Source of the DNA: CAWBLP01 sp963789495
GTDB lineage: Bacteria > Pseudomonadota > Alphaproteobacteria > Acetobacterales > Acetobacteraceae
Reading direction: 5' to 3'
Length of the DNA stretch: 50,112 nucleotides
Assembly (NCBI GenBank): GCA_963789495.1
Contig: CAWBLP010000001.1
Location: 1 to 50,112 of the forward strand
The translations under genes and the position numbers were made by a program. Below the pieces are notes generated by a model. The model searched no databases. It saw nothing but the letters and a program-made list of their open reading frames with translations, and had not been told where the DNA came from. Of the stretch, positions 25,192 to 33,600 are shown piece by piece (positions within the stretch are counted from its first letter, which is position 1; every line of letters begins with the position of its first letter).

Positions 25192-25455
25192 CCTTCCGAT
25201 CCGAGCGATGGTCTTGAAAGGTGATGCAGGGCGCGCTGGTCCTGCTGGAGAAGCGGCGCGGGCTGGTGCGAAAGGGTGGTGGTGGCGCCGGAGGTGTGGT
25301 GGGAGATGGTGGGAAGGGAGACGGCGCCGTAGCGCCGTCATACCAGTAATGTTATGGTGGTTGCGACGGCGGGTTGCTGCCCGGCGCGTCGGAGATGATG
25401 GGCATCGTAACCCATCCTTGTAGGCATACTACAGGGAACGGAGCTAGTTGTCATC
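25192..25455. other. no gene recognised
   Basis: G-rich, low-complexity sequence (repeats of GGTGG and GGCG) without a supportable gene. Confidence 0.4.
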
Positions 25456-25626
25456 ATGATCGCAACCTATACAGACGAAGTGACGGCATCTCGCGATGAG
25501 CGAGTTGCCATGACGCAAAATGAAGTGCTGGCTTCTTGTCGCGATCAGACCGAGGATTTGGTCGGCGCCCTGAATTCGCTCGGGCATGTCTTGTCGACTA
25601 TCAGGCGCTCCCTGCAATCAGAGTAG
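25456..25626 (+). CDS. possible 56-residue protein
   Basis: ATG 25456 opens a 56-residue frame, MIATYTDEVTASRDERVAMT, continuing TQNEVLASCRDQTEDLVGAL and ending ...STIRRSLQSE. It looks like a small acidic helical protein. No clear ribosome site is visible, and its end overlaps the next minus-strand gene by 26 bases, so it is only a candidate. Confidence 0.3.
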   Translation: MIATYTDEVTASRDERVAMTQNEVLASCRDQTEDLVGALNSLGHVLSTIRRSLQSE

Positions 25627-25879
25627 CGATTTTATCAGCTATCTCTTGTGCCGACTTGGTCATTCCGAGGGCGCCCTCTTCTCCGGGGTAAAATGGAGAC
25701 CGAATTGTCGCGGTGCAACTCCGCACTGCGGTTGCGGCGGCATTAACTATTTCTGGCCGAGCATCAGACGCCAAGATGCCGAAGGCGGCCTCAAGGCAGG
25801 TGATCTGAATTTGGAGATTATGTATCGCGACAACGAGCTGAGCTGAGGTCGGAGGCGGACCTGGGATTACGTTCGACAC
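25601..25879 (-). CDS. small helical protein near attR
   Basis: 92 residues from GTG 25879 (GGGAGA upstream): SNVIPGPPPTSAQLVVAIHN, then LQIQITCLEAAFGILASDAR, then PEIVNAAATAVRSCTATIRS and a C-terminal helix KSAQEIADKIATLIAGSA. The same frame stays open up to 26284, but that upstream part is a translation of the tRNA-derived attR and adjacent remnants, so I exclude it. No family is recognised. Two Cys residues and regular helices suggest a small helical bundle. Confidence 0.5.
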   Translation of the reverse strand: MSNVIPGPPPTSAQLVVAIHNLQIQITCLEAAFGILASDARPEIVNAAATAVRSCTATIRSPFYPGEEGALGMTKSAQEIADKIATLIAGSA

Positions 25880-25941
25880 TGTCTGTCTCCCGCTATTTTG
25901 CCAACTGTGACGTGGCGATCGCGAGATTACAATGTTTCCTT

Positions 25942-26120
25942 CTAGCGCCCCCGCTGCCAATACGCGCACCAGTCCACACTCGGCCGACAGGCCATCGCCA
26001 GCGTAGCCACGGCCTGAACCTGCCGGCCATTCGCCACCCGACGATGATCCTCGCGCCACGCGCTTTCCTGAGCATAGCGGACCAGATAGGCGCCGCGCCG
26101 TTTGCTTCGCCGCATGGCAC
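25942..26120 (-). pseudogene. ISXO2-like (IS1595) transposase C-terminal remnant
   Basis: On the minus strand one frame reads AYLVRYAQESAWREDHRRVA, then NGRQVQAVATLAMACRPSVD and WCAYWQRGR to a stop. The block W-R-E-D-H-R-R...N-G-x-Q...GYWQR is the usual C-terminus of ISXO2/IS1595-type transposases as I remember them. Only the last 60 residues are seen. A short match to the left end also exists here: GGCACCCAAATTGGCACCG (26107-26125) against GGCACCCAATTGGCACCG near 9736. Confidence 0.4.
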
Positions 26121-26251
26121 CCAAATTGGCACCGGACGCCAAAGGACCAGCCGGGACAGGGCGTAGCGACGGTCATGGCAAGTCTCAGAAAAGCCAGCAA
26201 ATCAGCATCTCTCGGGACAGACGGGGATGGGCCGATACGACGATCGGCGCA

Positions 26252-26290
26252 TTTCAAGACCGCTGCCTTAAACCACTCGGCCACCCATCC
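26252..26290. repeat. attR, 39-bp direct repeat of tRNA-Ser 5' half
   Basis: Exact copy of 9639-9677, covering the anticodon loop to the first base of tRNA-Ser. It has no 3' half, so it is not a functional tRNA. Sequence to its right should be the original upstream region of the tRNA gene. Confidence 0.85.
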
Positions 26291-26667
26291 TCACGCCATC
26301 AACATCCGCGCCTTTTCCACGGCTCACGAGGCCATCGGCGCGACAGAACAGAACGGCGCGGCACCGGTCAAGTCCGGCGCTGCCCGGCAACCAGCCGCGT
26401 CACCGGCACGCATCGACATCCACGCCAGAGCGTCGCTACCGCCTGATACCGCCATGACGCACGATCCGCGCTCCCTGGCGTGGCCGCGTCGGAGCCGCAG
26501 CGATTCCGCGGATGTGCGGCCAGGTCACAGCGGGCGAGGTAGCCGCGCGCTTCCCACCGCCAATCGCGTCCGGGGATTGACGAAACCCCTACGCTCCCGT
26601 TTTCTTCGCGCCCGCACCAAACAGCCGCGGCTTGTCGTGCCACCGCGGGGGAGATCAGCAGGACATC
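26291..26667. other. no gene recognised; former tRNA-Ser upstream region
   Basis: Between attR and the LpxR-like gene. Frames here are open but have no recognisable product. By the att geometry its left edge once carried the tRNA-Ser promoter, read leftwards. Confidence 0.45.
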
Positions 26668-27654
26668 ATGGATGCACGTGCAATCGGCCTGCTTGCGGCC
26701 GCTGCCTGCCTGATAGCGACGCGCGCTCCTTATGCGGCGTCCCCGGCGGATGATGCACCGATCATCACGGTGCAGGTCGAAAACGACGCGACCGTCCCCC
26801 ATTCCGACAAATACTACACCAGCGGCGTGCGCATCGGGTACACGTCGGGGGCGAATGTCCTCCCTCGGTTCCTGGCAGACACCGGGCATGCGTTGATGGG
26901 CGAGGGGCAGCAGCGCTTCGCCATTGACCTGTCGCAGCTGATCTTTACCCCCAGGGATACCAAAGCCTTCAATCCGCCGCTGCGAGACCGTCCGTACAGC
27001 GCCATACTGATGGGCAGCCTGTCACTAATCCAGGACACCGCGGACACCCGCACGGCCCTCGCGCTGGGGCTGGGAATGATCGGGCCGGCCGCGTTGGGAC
27101 GCCAGGTGCAGAACGGCTTTCATAACCTGATCGCTGAGAGCGATGTTCATGGCTGGAATACCCAGATCCCGAACCAACCCGTGATCCAACTCACCGCCGA
27201 CCGCATCTGGCGTTTCCAGGGCCCGCAGTTCGGCCCGCTGGAAACGGACGCGCTCCCCCAAGTCACCCTCGGTGCAGGCACTTTCCGCATCTACGGCCAG
27301 GTCGGCGCGCAGCTTCGCATCGGGCAGGGGCTCAAGGCGGATTTTGGTGCCCCGCGCATCCGTCCCGGCCTGTCCGGTACCGACGCCTATGACGGGTCCG
27401 GCTTCGCGTGGTACATCTTCGTCGGCGCGGATGGCCAGGCGGTGGCCTGGGATGAGACGTTGGACGGGCTGCCCTTCGGCTCCAGCCGCCACGTCGACCG
27501 CACGCCGTTCGTGGGTGAGATGCAGGGCGGTATCGCCGTGATGGCCTGGGGTTTGCGGCTGACCGCATCGCATATCCTGCAGACCACCGAGTTCCGCGGT
27601 CAGCAGTCCGGGTTGTTCCAGTTCAGTTCGGTGTCCCTGTCGGCGAAGTTCTGA
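26668..27654 (+). CDS. LpxR-like lipid A 3'-O-deacylase (DUF2219)
   Basis: A 328-residue outer-membrane beta-barrel enzyme of the LpxR family, which removes the 3'-acyloxyacyl chain of lipid A. Residues 1-24 form a signal peptide (cleavage after PYAAS-like site). The family's N-terminal active-site block is VENDATVPHSDKYYTSGVRI, with the Asn-Asp pair and the S/T-containing YTSG; the catalytic His is in QNGFHNLIAESDVHGWNTQI. Alternating strands follow up to a terminal aromatic ...LSAKF, the usual last residue of a barrel. Start ATG 26668 is preceded by a purine-rich AGCAGGA site; longer in-frame forms lack the signal peptide. First intact chromosomal gene after attR. Confidence 0.85.
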   Translation: MDARAIGLLAAAACLIATRAPYAASPADDAPIITVQVENDATVPHSDKYYTSGVRIGYTSGANVLPRFLADTGHALMGEGQQRFAIDLSQLIFTPRDTKAFNPPLRDRPYSAILMGSLSLIQDTADTRTALALGLGMIGPAALGRQVQNGFHNLIAESDVHGWNTQIPNQPVIQLTADRIWRFQGPQFGPLETDALPQVTLGAGTFRIYGQVGAQLRIGQGLKADFGAPRIRPGLSGTDAYDGSGFAWYIFVGADGQAVAWDETLDGLPFGSSRHVDRTPFVGEMQGGIAVMAWGLRLTASHILQTTEFRGQQSGLFQFSSVSLSAKF

Positions 27655-27678
27655 GCCACCCTGCCGCCGCGCGGAGCG

Positions 27679-28752
27679 TCACGCGGCGTTGGCCCCGATT
27701 GCTTGATCGATCTCCACCTCGGTGATGCCCAGCTTGGCGGCCGCCTCACGGATATCGTGCCAGGTTGTCGCATCAACTTCGATCCCGGCTGCGCTGCGGC
27801 GTTCGGCGTTGCGGCGTTCCGGTTCGCCAGGCAACAGGATCTCCTCGAATCCAGGCGCCATCCGGGCGGCGCGGATATGCGCCTTGGTCGCCTCGATCCC
27901 GTCGGCGATCGCTGCTGGATCGCCGAGGCGTGACAGGTCGATCACCGTCGCCAGCATCGAATTCAGCACGCCGCCCCGGTTCGGCTCGTCGGCCCGCTGC
28001 CCGCCCCCGACAGCGGCCGCCATGATTTCGCACATCACTGCCAGGCCGGAGCCTTTGTGCCTGCCGAAAGACAGCAGCGCGCCGGTATGATCGCGAATGA
28101 AGCCGGTCGGATCGGTGGTCGGGTTTCCCGCGTCATCGATCAGGCAGCCTTCCGGCACCGCCACGCCCTTGTTGTGTGCCACCCGCGCCTTGCCGGCGGC
28201 GATGGTGGTGGTGGCCATATCCAGCAGCACGGCAGGGCCGGTCGGCCCCGGCAACGCGGCACAGAACGGATTGGTGCCCAGCCTGCCCTCGGCGCATCCC
28301 CAGGGCGCCTGCGGCGGTGGATGGTCGGCGACATTGACGAAGGCGGTGAACGCGCAACCGGCGCCGGCCGCGAGTTCGCCATAGGTGCCGATGCGACCGA
28401 TATGCGAGGCGTTGCGCAGGGCCAGCACGCAGGCGCCGAGCTGCTTCGCGCGATCGACGGCGCGGCGGACCGCATCGGCCGCCATGCGCTGGCCGTATCC
28501 GCGGCGGGCATCGATCACCAACAAGGCGCCGGCATCCAACACCGTGTCGGCGGTCTGGTTCGGAACCAGCAAGCCGTCCTGCAGCAGCCGCACATAGGTG
28601 GGCAGCATGCCCACGCCATGGCTGTCATGGCCGGACAGGTTGGCGCGCACCAGATGGTCGGCGACCTCATGCGCTTCGGCGTCATCGCTGCCCATGCGGC
28701 GGGCGATCAGGTGGGTTAGGCCGTAGAGCGACCGGGGCGGGAATATGGGCAT
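27679..28752 (-). CDS. Ldh-family malate/L-lactate-type dehydrogenase
   Basis: A 357-residue NAD(P)-dependent 2-hydroxyacid dehydrogenase of the LDH2/MDH2 (YlbC/ComC/AllD) family. Conserved segments are ANLSGHDSHGVGMLPTYVRL near the N-terminus with the catalytic His, ARRGYGQRMAADAVRRAVDR, ASHIGRIGTYGELAAGAGCA, and WGCAEGRLGTNPFCAALPGP. The fold and length match the family; substrate (malate, lactate, ureidoglycolate or sulfolactate) cannot be chosen. Start ATG 28752 gives the usual N-terminus; the upstream open part lacks similarity. A TauD-type dioxygenase lies 47 bases upstream on the same strand, so the pair may be one operon. Confidence 0.88.
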   Translation of the reverse strand: MPIFPPRSLYGLTHLIARRMGSDDAEAHEVADHLVRANLSGHDSHGVGMLPTYVRLLQDGLLVPNQTADTVLDAGALLVIDARRGYGQRMAADAVRRAVDRAKQLGACVLALRNASHIGRIGTYGELAAGAGCAFTAFVNVADHPPPQAPWGCAEGRLGTNPFCAALPGPTGPAVLLDMATTTIAAGKARVAHNKGVAVPEGCLIDDAGNPTTDPTGFIRDHTGALLSFGRHKGSGLAVMCEIMAAAVGGGQRADEPNRGGVLNSMLATVIDLSRLGDPAAIADGIEATKAHIRAARMAPGFEEILLPGEPERRNAERRSAAGIEVDATTWHDIREAAAKLGITEVEIDQAIGANAA

Positions 28753-28799
28753 GTAAGGTCTGTAGCACGGACCGCCACGGCAATCACCTTGGCGGATCG

Positions 28800-29690
28800 C
28801 TATGCGGCTTCCTCCAGCGAGGACCCGGTGCCGAGCGTGGTGGCGCGTCGCAGGTCGCGCGGCTGGGTTTCGTCGTGCGGGCGGCCGCGATGCATGGTGA
28901 CGCGGTTGTCCCAGATCACCAGGTCGCCCGACTGCCAGTGATGTCGGTAGACGAAGCGTGACTGGGTGGCGTGCGCGGTCAAATCCCATAGCAGCAGCCG
29001 GCCATCCGCCACCGGCCACCCGACCACGCGCGAGGCGTGGGCGGAGAGGTAGAGCGTCCTGCGGCCGGAGCCGGGGTGCCGCCGCACCAGGCGCTGCAGT
29101 GAGGGCGGGTAGGCCTCGCGTTCCCCTTGCGGAAATGTGGTGAAGCCGATCTGCGCGCGCGACCAGAACACGTCGTGCTCGACCACCAGATCGTCGATCG
29201 CCGCCTGGGTGGCGGCCGGCAAGGCGTCATAGGCGGCACGCATGTCGGCGAACTCGGTCTCGCCGTTGCCGAATGGCGAGGGGGGCGGAAGCGTGACAGC
29301 GTGCAACAGGCCCAGCACCACTGGCACCGGCATATAGGAGGCATCGGTGTGCCAGAGCCGGTTGCCCAGACTGTCCAGCCGGCGCTGATCGTCCAGGCTG
29401 CGCACCGAGCCATCCACATCCAGGTTGGAAATATCGCCGATCTGCGGGATGGCGAGGCGCCGCGGCCCGGGCCTTGCGGCGGAGCGTCCAATCTCCAGCG
29501 GACCGAAGCGGGCGGCAAAGTCGCGCAACTGCGCATCGCTCAGCCGCTGGTTGCGGAATACCAGCACTGCAGCGCGGTCGATTGCGTCCCAGATCGATCG
29601 CAGCGTGGCACCGTCCAGCGGGCTGGCGAGGTCGATATCCGCGACCTCGGCAGCGAATAGCTCATGCAGGCTTCGGGTTCGCAGGTCCAT
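28800..29690 (-). CDS. TauD/TfdA-family dioxygenase
   Basis: A 296-residue Fe(II)/2-oxoglutarate-dependent dioxygenase. The facial triad is visible: LWHTDASYMPVP supplies His and Asp, WDNRVTMHRGRPHDE the distal His, and DLRRATTLG the Arg that binds 2-oxoglutarate. The N-terminus MDLRTRSLHELFAAEVADID is typical of the TfdA branch. Substrates in this family include taurine, sulfonates and phenoxyacetates, and cannot be chosen. It is transcribed with the Ldh-family gene downstream. No frame problems are seen. Confidence 0.88.
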   Translation of the reverse strand: MDLRTRSLHELFAAEVADIDLASPLDGATLRSIWDAIDRAAVLVFRNQRLSDAQLRDFAARFGPLEIGRSAARPGPRRLAIPQIGDISNLDVDGSVRSLDDQRRLDSLGNRLWHTDASYMPVPVVLGLLHAVTLPPPSPFGNGETEFADMRAAYDALPAATQAAIDDLVVEHDVFWSRAQIGFTTFPQGEREAYPPSLQRLVRRHPGSGRRTLYLSAHASRVVGWPVADGRLLLWDLTAHATQSRFVYRHHWQSGDLVIWDNRVTMHRGRPHDETQPRDLRRATTLGTGSSLEEAA

Positions 29691-29993
29691 GTCGGCCGGT
29701 CCTTCCAGCGCCAGGCGTATTGCCTGTCGCGCGTTCGAAGGATGGCGCGTTCGCGTCCACAGGGGAACTGCAGGCCAATCCGCCGCGTCCGTCCCGGCGC
29801 GGCACGATGGATGGACGGCATAGCGCTACCGGCGTGGATGCCGGCAACACGGTCCCGGTCGCACCGACGTCGGCACGTCCGGGTCGGTGCCGTTGTCGGG
29901 GCGTTTGATGGAATACGAAACTATTCTGATTTAAACTTGACTTTGTTGCCTAAACCGCATTCTTCCGACCCGTCCTGCCATCGGTAGCGGTCC
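29691..29993. other. divergent intergenic region
   Basis: This 300-base gap separates the divergent dioxygenase and membrane protein genes. It holds an AT-rich stretch near 29910-29960 (with TTGACT at 29937-29942) that probably contains the promoter of the gene at 29994. No gene is seen. Confidence 0.4.
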
Positions 29994-30488
29994 ATGCGTC
30001 ATAGTTTTGCCCGTCTTGATGATAGCCTAATCGAAGGTGCGTTTCAGCCCGTAAGCGATATCATATCGGAACGGTTCGGTCTCGATCGTCTGCGCGCGGC
30101 GTGTTTTTGTCTCGATGGCGCATCGCTTGCCTGGGTCCTGTCGCGGGCCGGCATCCTGAGCGACGCGCTTCGCCCGACCGAGATCGGCTCAGCCTGTCTG
30201 CAGGTCCTGCTGCTGGTTCTGGGCTTGGTGGCCCTGACGAGCCTGCGCACGTTGTTTCATCGGGTTGCCGGCAGTCGGGCCGCCAATCCGTTGCGAGCGG
30301 CGATGCTGCCGCATCGGGCCGTGGTGCTGGCGCTGATCGTTGCCCAGTCGCTGAACCTCACGGGCATGCCGGATCTGGCCGGTCTGGCGATGCTCGGCCT
30401 CGCAGCCGCAGCGCTGTACTTCAGCGCCTGCACATCCCGCCCGCCGGCGCGGCGACGGGTGGGACGGCTGGCCGACGCGAAGGCGTAA
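29994..30488 (+). CDS. uncharacterised membrane protein
   Basis: A 164-residue protein from ATG 29994. A soluble head of about 60 residues is followed by hydrophobic helices at roughly 69-88, 103-123 and 128-146, ending in a basic tail (SRPPARRRVGRLADAK). No domain is recognised. It is convergent with the cupin gene on its right and divergent from the dioxygenase. Confidence 0.6.
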   Translation: MRHSFARLDDSLIEGAFQPVSDIISERFGLDRLRAACFCLDGASLAWVLSRAGILSDALRPTEIGSACLQVLLLVLGLVALTSLRTLFHRVAGSRAANPLRAAMLPHRAVVLALIVAQSLNLTGMPDLAGLAMLGLAAAALYFSACTSRPPARRRVGRLADAKA

Positions 30489-30499
30489 CGCGCGACCGG

Positions 30500-30916
30500 T
30501 CAGGTGATCGGCGCCGGCGCCTTATGGTAGTCCGCATCGCTGACGTGCTCGAACCAAGCGGTACCTTCGCCCTTATCGTTCAGCTCCGACATGGCGAGGT
30601 GGGAGAACAGGCGGTCCGGTGCCGCGCCATGCCAGTGGCGCAGGTCCGGCGGAATAATGACGGTGTCGCCCGGTCGCAGTTCCTGTACCGGTTGGCCCTC
30701 GAACTGCACCCGGCCGGCGCCCGACAGGCAGTACAGCGTCTGGCCGACCGGATGGCTGTGCCAGGCGGTGCGGGCGCCGGGCGTGAAGGACACCACGGAG
30801 CCGCGCATGCGCGACGGTGGCTTGCCGACCATCACCTCGTCGGAGAACACGGTGCCTGTGAAATTGGCGGCTGGTGCCTGCTTGGTGGCGCGAGCCGAGG
30901 CGCGCAGGATCGTCAT
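30500..30916 (-). CDS. cupin-domain protein
   Basis: A 138-residue single-domain cupin. Motif 1 is PGARTAWHSHPVGQTLYCLS with the metal-binding His pair and following Gln/Tyr; motif 2 is PGDTVIIPPDLRHWHGA with the last His. The N-terminus (GTVFSDEVMVGKPPSRMRGS) matches the family of small cupins linked to carboxymuconolactone or mandelonitrile-type enzymes. Start ATG 30916 has AGGAAG upstream. It follows the FAD monooxygenase and luciferase-like gene on the same strand, so probably belongs to the same catabolic group. Confidence 0.82.
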   Translation of the reverse strand: MTILRASARATKQAPAANFTGTVFSDEVMVGKPPSRMRGSVVSFTPGARTAWHSHPVGQTLYCLSGAGRVQFEGQPVQELRPGDTVIIPPDLRHWHGAAPDRLFSHLAMSELNDKGEGTAWFEHVSDADYHKAPAPIT

Positions 30917-30984
30917 GGAACTTCCTCCTTCGATCGGTTGGCGCGACTGTTGAAGCGGCCTGTCCTCTTGTCAAACCGCGCCAG

Positions 30985-32196
30985 TCAATGGCGGATATGT
31001 TCCGGACGAAATCCCATGCCGATGATGCGCGCGGGAAGGCGGCGCAGCACGTCGTACCGGCCGAGCAGCTTGAGTGGCCAGGGTGCATGGGGTGTTTGTT
31101 TCGCGCGCAGGACATTGCTGATGACGCGATTCTGGATCGCCAGTTGCACCCGCTGGGTGAGGCGGGTCGGCACTTCGCGGCGACGCTGGACTGTGCGCAG
31201 GTCATCGGGCGACGCCCGACCCTGGCGCAGCCGCGGCACCAGAACATTGGCCGTGGCAACGGCATCCTGAATTGCGAGGTTGATGCCGACGCCACCGATC
31301 GGCGACATGGCATGCGCGGCATCACCGATGCACAGCAAACCGGGCAGATACCAACGCGGCATGCGATTCACCGCCACCGTCAGCAGTTTCACGTCATCCC
31401 AACTGACGATTTCGCTGACGCGATCATGGAGAGAGGGAGCCAGTCGGGTGATCTCGGCCCTGAATGCGTCGAGTCCATTGGCCCTGACTGCGGCGAAACC
31501 ATCCTTGGGAATGATGAAGGCGCATTGCCAGTAATCGCCACGGTTGAGCGTGATGAACATGCGACCGGCATCTATGCGACCGAAGGTCTGTCCGGGATCG
31601 CTGTCCTTTCGTGACAGGCGCAACCACAGCACATCCATGGGTGCGCCACGATCGGCCACGGTCAGACCGGATGCCTCCCGTATCGTCGAATGCCGTCCGT
31701 CACAGGCGATCACCAACTCCGCGCGGATCGTGACCGGTCCGTCCGCCGACTTCGCGGTCACCCCGGTAATCCGATCGCCATCGCGCAGGAGCCCGATCGC
31801 CTCGGTAAGTGTCATCAGCCGGAAAGACCGATACCGTCTGGCATGTTCGGCGAGGAAGTCGAGAAATTCCCATTGCGGCATGAAGGCAATGAACTTGCAG
31901 CGTGTCGGCAGATGGGAGAAGTCGGCAATCTCGATGAATTCATCACCGACCTGGCCGCCCAGCGTCTGCACCTCCTCATGCGGTCGGGCGAGGAAGGCGT
32001 CGAGCAATCCGAGTTCCTGCATTACCTGCATGGTAGAGGGATGCACCGTGTCACCGCGGAAATCGCGCAGGAAGTCGGCGTGCTTTTCCAGCACGACCAC
32101 CTCGATGCCGGCACGGGCCAACAGGAACCCGAGCATCATCCCGGCCGGCCCGCCGCCGACGATGCAGCAGCGTGCGGTGAGGTCGCTACCGTCCAT
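30985..32196 (-). CDS. FAD-dependent aromatic-type monooxygenase
   Basis: A 403-residue flavoprotein hydroxylase of the PHBH/UbiH class. The Rossmann dinucleotide motif is CCIVGGGPAGMMLGFLLARA near the N-terminus; the DG motif is LVIACDGRHSTIREASG at about residue 160; the second FAD motif is LCIGDAAHAMSPIGGVGINL at about residue 290. Start ATG 32196 begins the FAD motif in the usual place. It is five bases downstream of the LLM oxidoreductase stop, so both should be co-transcribed. Substrate unknown. Confidence 0.87.
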   Translation of the reverse strand: MDGSDLTARCCIVGGGPAGMMLGFLLARAGIEVVVLEKHADFLRDFRGDTVHPSTMQVMQELGLLDAFLARPHEEVQTLGGQVGDEFIEIADFSHLPTRCKFIAFMPQWEFLDFLAEHARRYRSFRLMTLTEAIGLLRDGDRITGVTAKSADGPVTIRAELVIACDGRHSTIREASGLTVADRGAPMDVLWLRLSRKDSDPGQTFGRIDAGRMFITLNRGDYWQCAFIIPKDGFAAVRANGLDAFRAEITRLAPSLHDRVSEIVSWDDVKLLTVAVNRMPRWYLPGLLCIGDAAHAMSPIGGVGINLAIQDAVATANVLVPRLRQGRASPDDLRTVQRRREVPTRLTQRVQLAIQNRVISNVLRAKQTPHAPWPLKLLGRYDVLRRLPARIIGMGFRPEHIRH

Positions 32197-32201
32197 GGCG
32201 A

Positions 32202-33455
32202 CTACTCGGCGGCCTGCTGCTGCGGGGTGTAGGCCGGCACGGCGGCGCGCTGGGCGCCATCCATCGGCTTGGGCCACCAGCGGTGCTCCCAGCCGGCGAA
32301 GAATTTCTGCAGCGTCGGCATTACTTTCTCGGCGAACAGCCTGGTGTTGTGCCGGGTCAGGTCCTTGTTCATGTTGCCGAACTGCATCAGCAGCATCAGG
32401 TTGCCGACGTTCAGATTCTCCGCCAGCTCGACGAATTGGTCGATCACCTGGCTGGGCGAGCCGATCACGATATAGCCGGCGTCCACCAGTTCCTGCATGG
32501 CGGTGGGACGGGCCACCGACTTCGCCGCCGCGGCGCTTACCTGGCTGGTCAGGCCGAAACGCTGCGTTGCCTCGGTGGAATAACCCGGCGGGGTGGCGAA
32601 GCGCGGATCGATATGCAGGCAACGACCGAAGAAATACTCGGCCGCCGCGCCGTACATCTCCATCGCCTGATCGCGGCTTTCCGCTACCGCGACGGTCTGC
32701 GCGAAGCCGGCGCGATAGGGGTTACGGTCCTTACCCAGCCGGTCCATTTCGGCCCAGAACCCATCCATCGTCGCCTTGCCGACCTTGTGGCCGTAATAGG
32801 ACAGGTAGCAGTACACGTAGTCCATCTCGGCGCACCACTGCCAGGTCTCGATCGAGCCGCCGCCCGGAATCCACACCGGCGGGTGCGGCTGCTGGATCGG
32901 ACGCGGCCAGATATTGACATAGCGCTGCTGATTGTAGCGTCCGTTGAAGGCGAAGGTGTCCTGCTCCTGCCAGGCGCGCATCACCAGGTCGTGTGCCTCG
33001 TGGTAGCGCTCCCGCAACTGGCTCGGGTTCTGGCCGTAGGCGAAACAATCATCCATCGGCGTGCCGACCGGAAATCCCGCGATCAACCGGCCACCGGAGA
33101 TCACATCGATCATAGCGAACTCTTCCGCCACTCGGGTCGGCGGGTTGTACAGCGCCAGCGAATTGCCCATGACGCATATCGTCGCATCGGTGGTGCGGCG
33201 CGCCAGCGAGGTGGCGATCAGATTGGGCGATGGCATCAGCCCGTAGCCGTTGGAGTGATGCTCGTTGACGCAGATCGCGTCGTAGCCGCAATCGGCGGCG
33301 TATTCGAGCTCGTCCATGAAGTCGTTGTACATCAGATGCGCGCGCTTCGGGTCGAACAGTGAGGAGTGGATATCGACCCAGACCGACGGATGCTTCTGTT
33401 TGAAGTCGTCCGGCAGCTCGGTGTACGGCATCAGATGGAACCACATCAGTTTCAT
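32202..33455 (-). CDS. LLM-class flavin-dependent oxidoreductase
   Basis: A 417-residue luciferase-like monooxygenase (TIM barrel using FMN or F420). MKLMWFHLMPYTELP starts the first strand; YDAICVNEHHSNGYGLMPSP is the family's N-E-H-H block; later ISGGRLIAGFPVGTPMDD and YGYIVIGSP-like segments complete the barrel. Start ATG 33455 is the family start. The next gene five bases on is an FAD monooxygenase. Together they may form a two-oxygenase step for an organic pollutant or natural product, but no substrate can be named. Confidence 0.87.
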   Translation of the reverse strand: MKLMWFHLMPYTELPDDFKQKHPSVWVDIHSSLFDPKRAHLMYNDFMDELEYAADCGYDAICVNEHHSNGYGLMPSPNLIATSLARRTTDATICVMGNSLALYNPPTRVAEEFAMIDVISGGRLIAGFPVGTPMDDCFAYGQNPSQLRERYHEAHDLVMRAWQEQDTFAFNGRYNQQRYVNIWPRPIQQPHPPVWIPGGGSIETWQWCAEMDYVYCYLSYYGHKVGKATMDGFWAEMDRLGKDRNPYRAGFAQTVAVAESRDQAMEMYGAAAEYFFGRCLHIDPRFATPPGYSTEATQRFGLTSQVSAAAAKSVARPTAMQELVDAGYIVIGSPSQVIDQFVELAENLNVGNLMLLMQFGNMNKDLTRHNTRLFAEKVMPTLQKFFAGWEHRWWPKPMDGAQRAAVPAYTPQQQAAE

Positions 33456-33544
33456 GGTTCGTCAGCTCCCATGCATTGTGGTCAGCCAGTAGATCACCGA
33501 TGCTGCAACAGGGGAACCGGCGGCAGCATGACCCTACCGCTGCC

Positions 33545-33600
33545 GTCACAGTGTCGTCGTTGTCACCCTGTCGCCGCCGTCACCGGGTCACTGTCGTCAC
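33545..33600. repeat. five copies of GTCAC in 56 bases
   Basis: GTCAC occurs at 33545, 33562, 33579, 33587 and 33596, some in longer GCCGTCAC units. It lies between the LLM and DUF4139 genes. Probably simple-sequence drift; a regulatory cluster is possible. Confidence 0.5.

Larger units (their letters stand above)
9639..26290. mobile_element. integrated capsid-bearing island (phage-satellite-like)
   Basis: The 16.6-kb segment between the two att repeats has the order: integrase (minus strand), small protein, operators, AlpA-like regulator, Toprim protein, primase-like protein, RepA-like helicase, iterons, small phage-type proteins, HK97-type capsid gene, coiled-coil proteins, cargo genes, an IS630 copy and XRE remnant. 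No terminase large subunit, portal, protease or tail gene is visible, so it cannot be an autonomous phage. The order regulator, replication, capsid, cargo resembles phage-inducible islands and related satellites. Many genes carry single-base indels, so in this form it may be defective. Confidence 0.75.

Noticed and set aside
25880..26284. Upstream extension of the minus-strand gene at 25601-25879 to a 227-residue protein
   Set aside because: The added part is translation of the tRNA-derived attR (MAEWFKAAVLK...) and transposase remnant; a common artefact at tRNA att sites.
26252..26290. Second tRNA-Ser gene
   Set aside because: Only the 5' half is present; it is the attR repeat.
9639..26290. 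Complete prophage
   Set aside because: No portal, terminase large subunit, tail or lysis genes could be found in any frame, even allowing for indels.
32283..33362. 359-codon plus-strand frame
   Set aside because: Antisense to the LLM oxidoreductase; no domain features.
33545..33600. CRISPR or regulatory array of GTCAC units
   Set aside because: Units are five bases, spacing is irregular and they overlap the end of a gene; listed only as a repeat.
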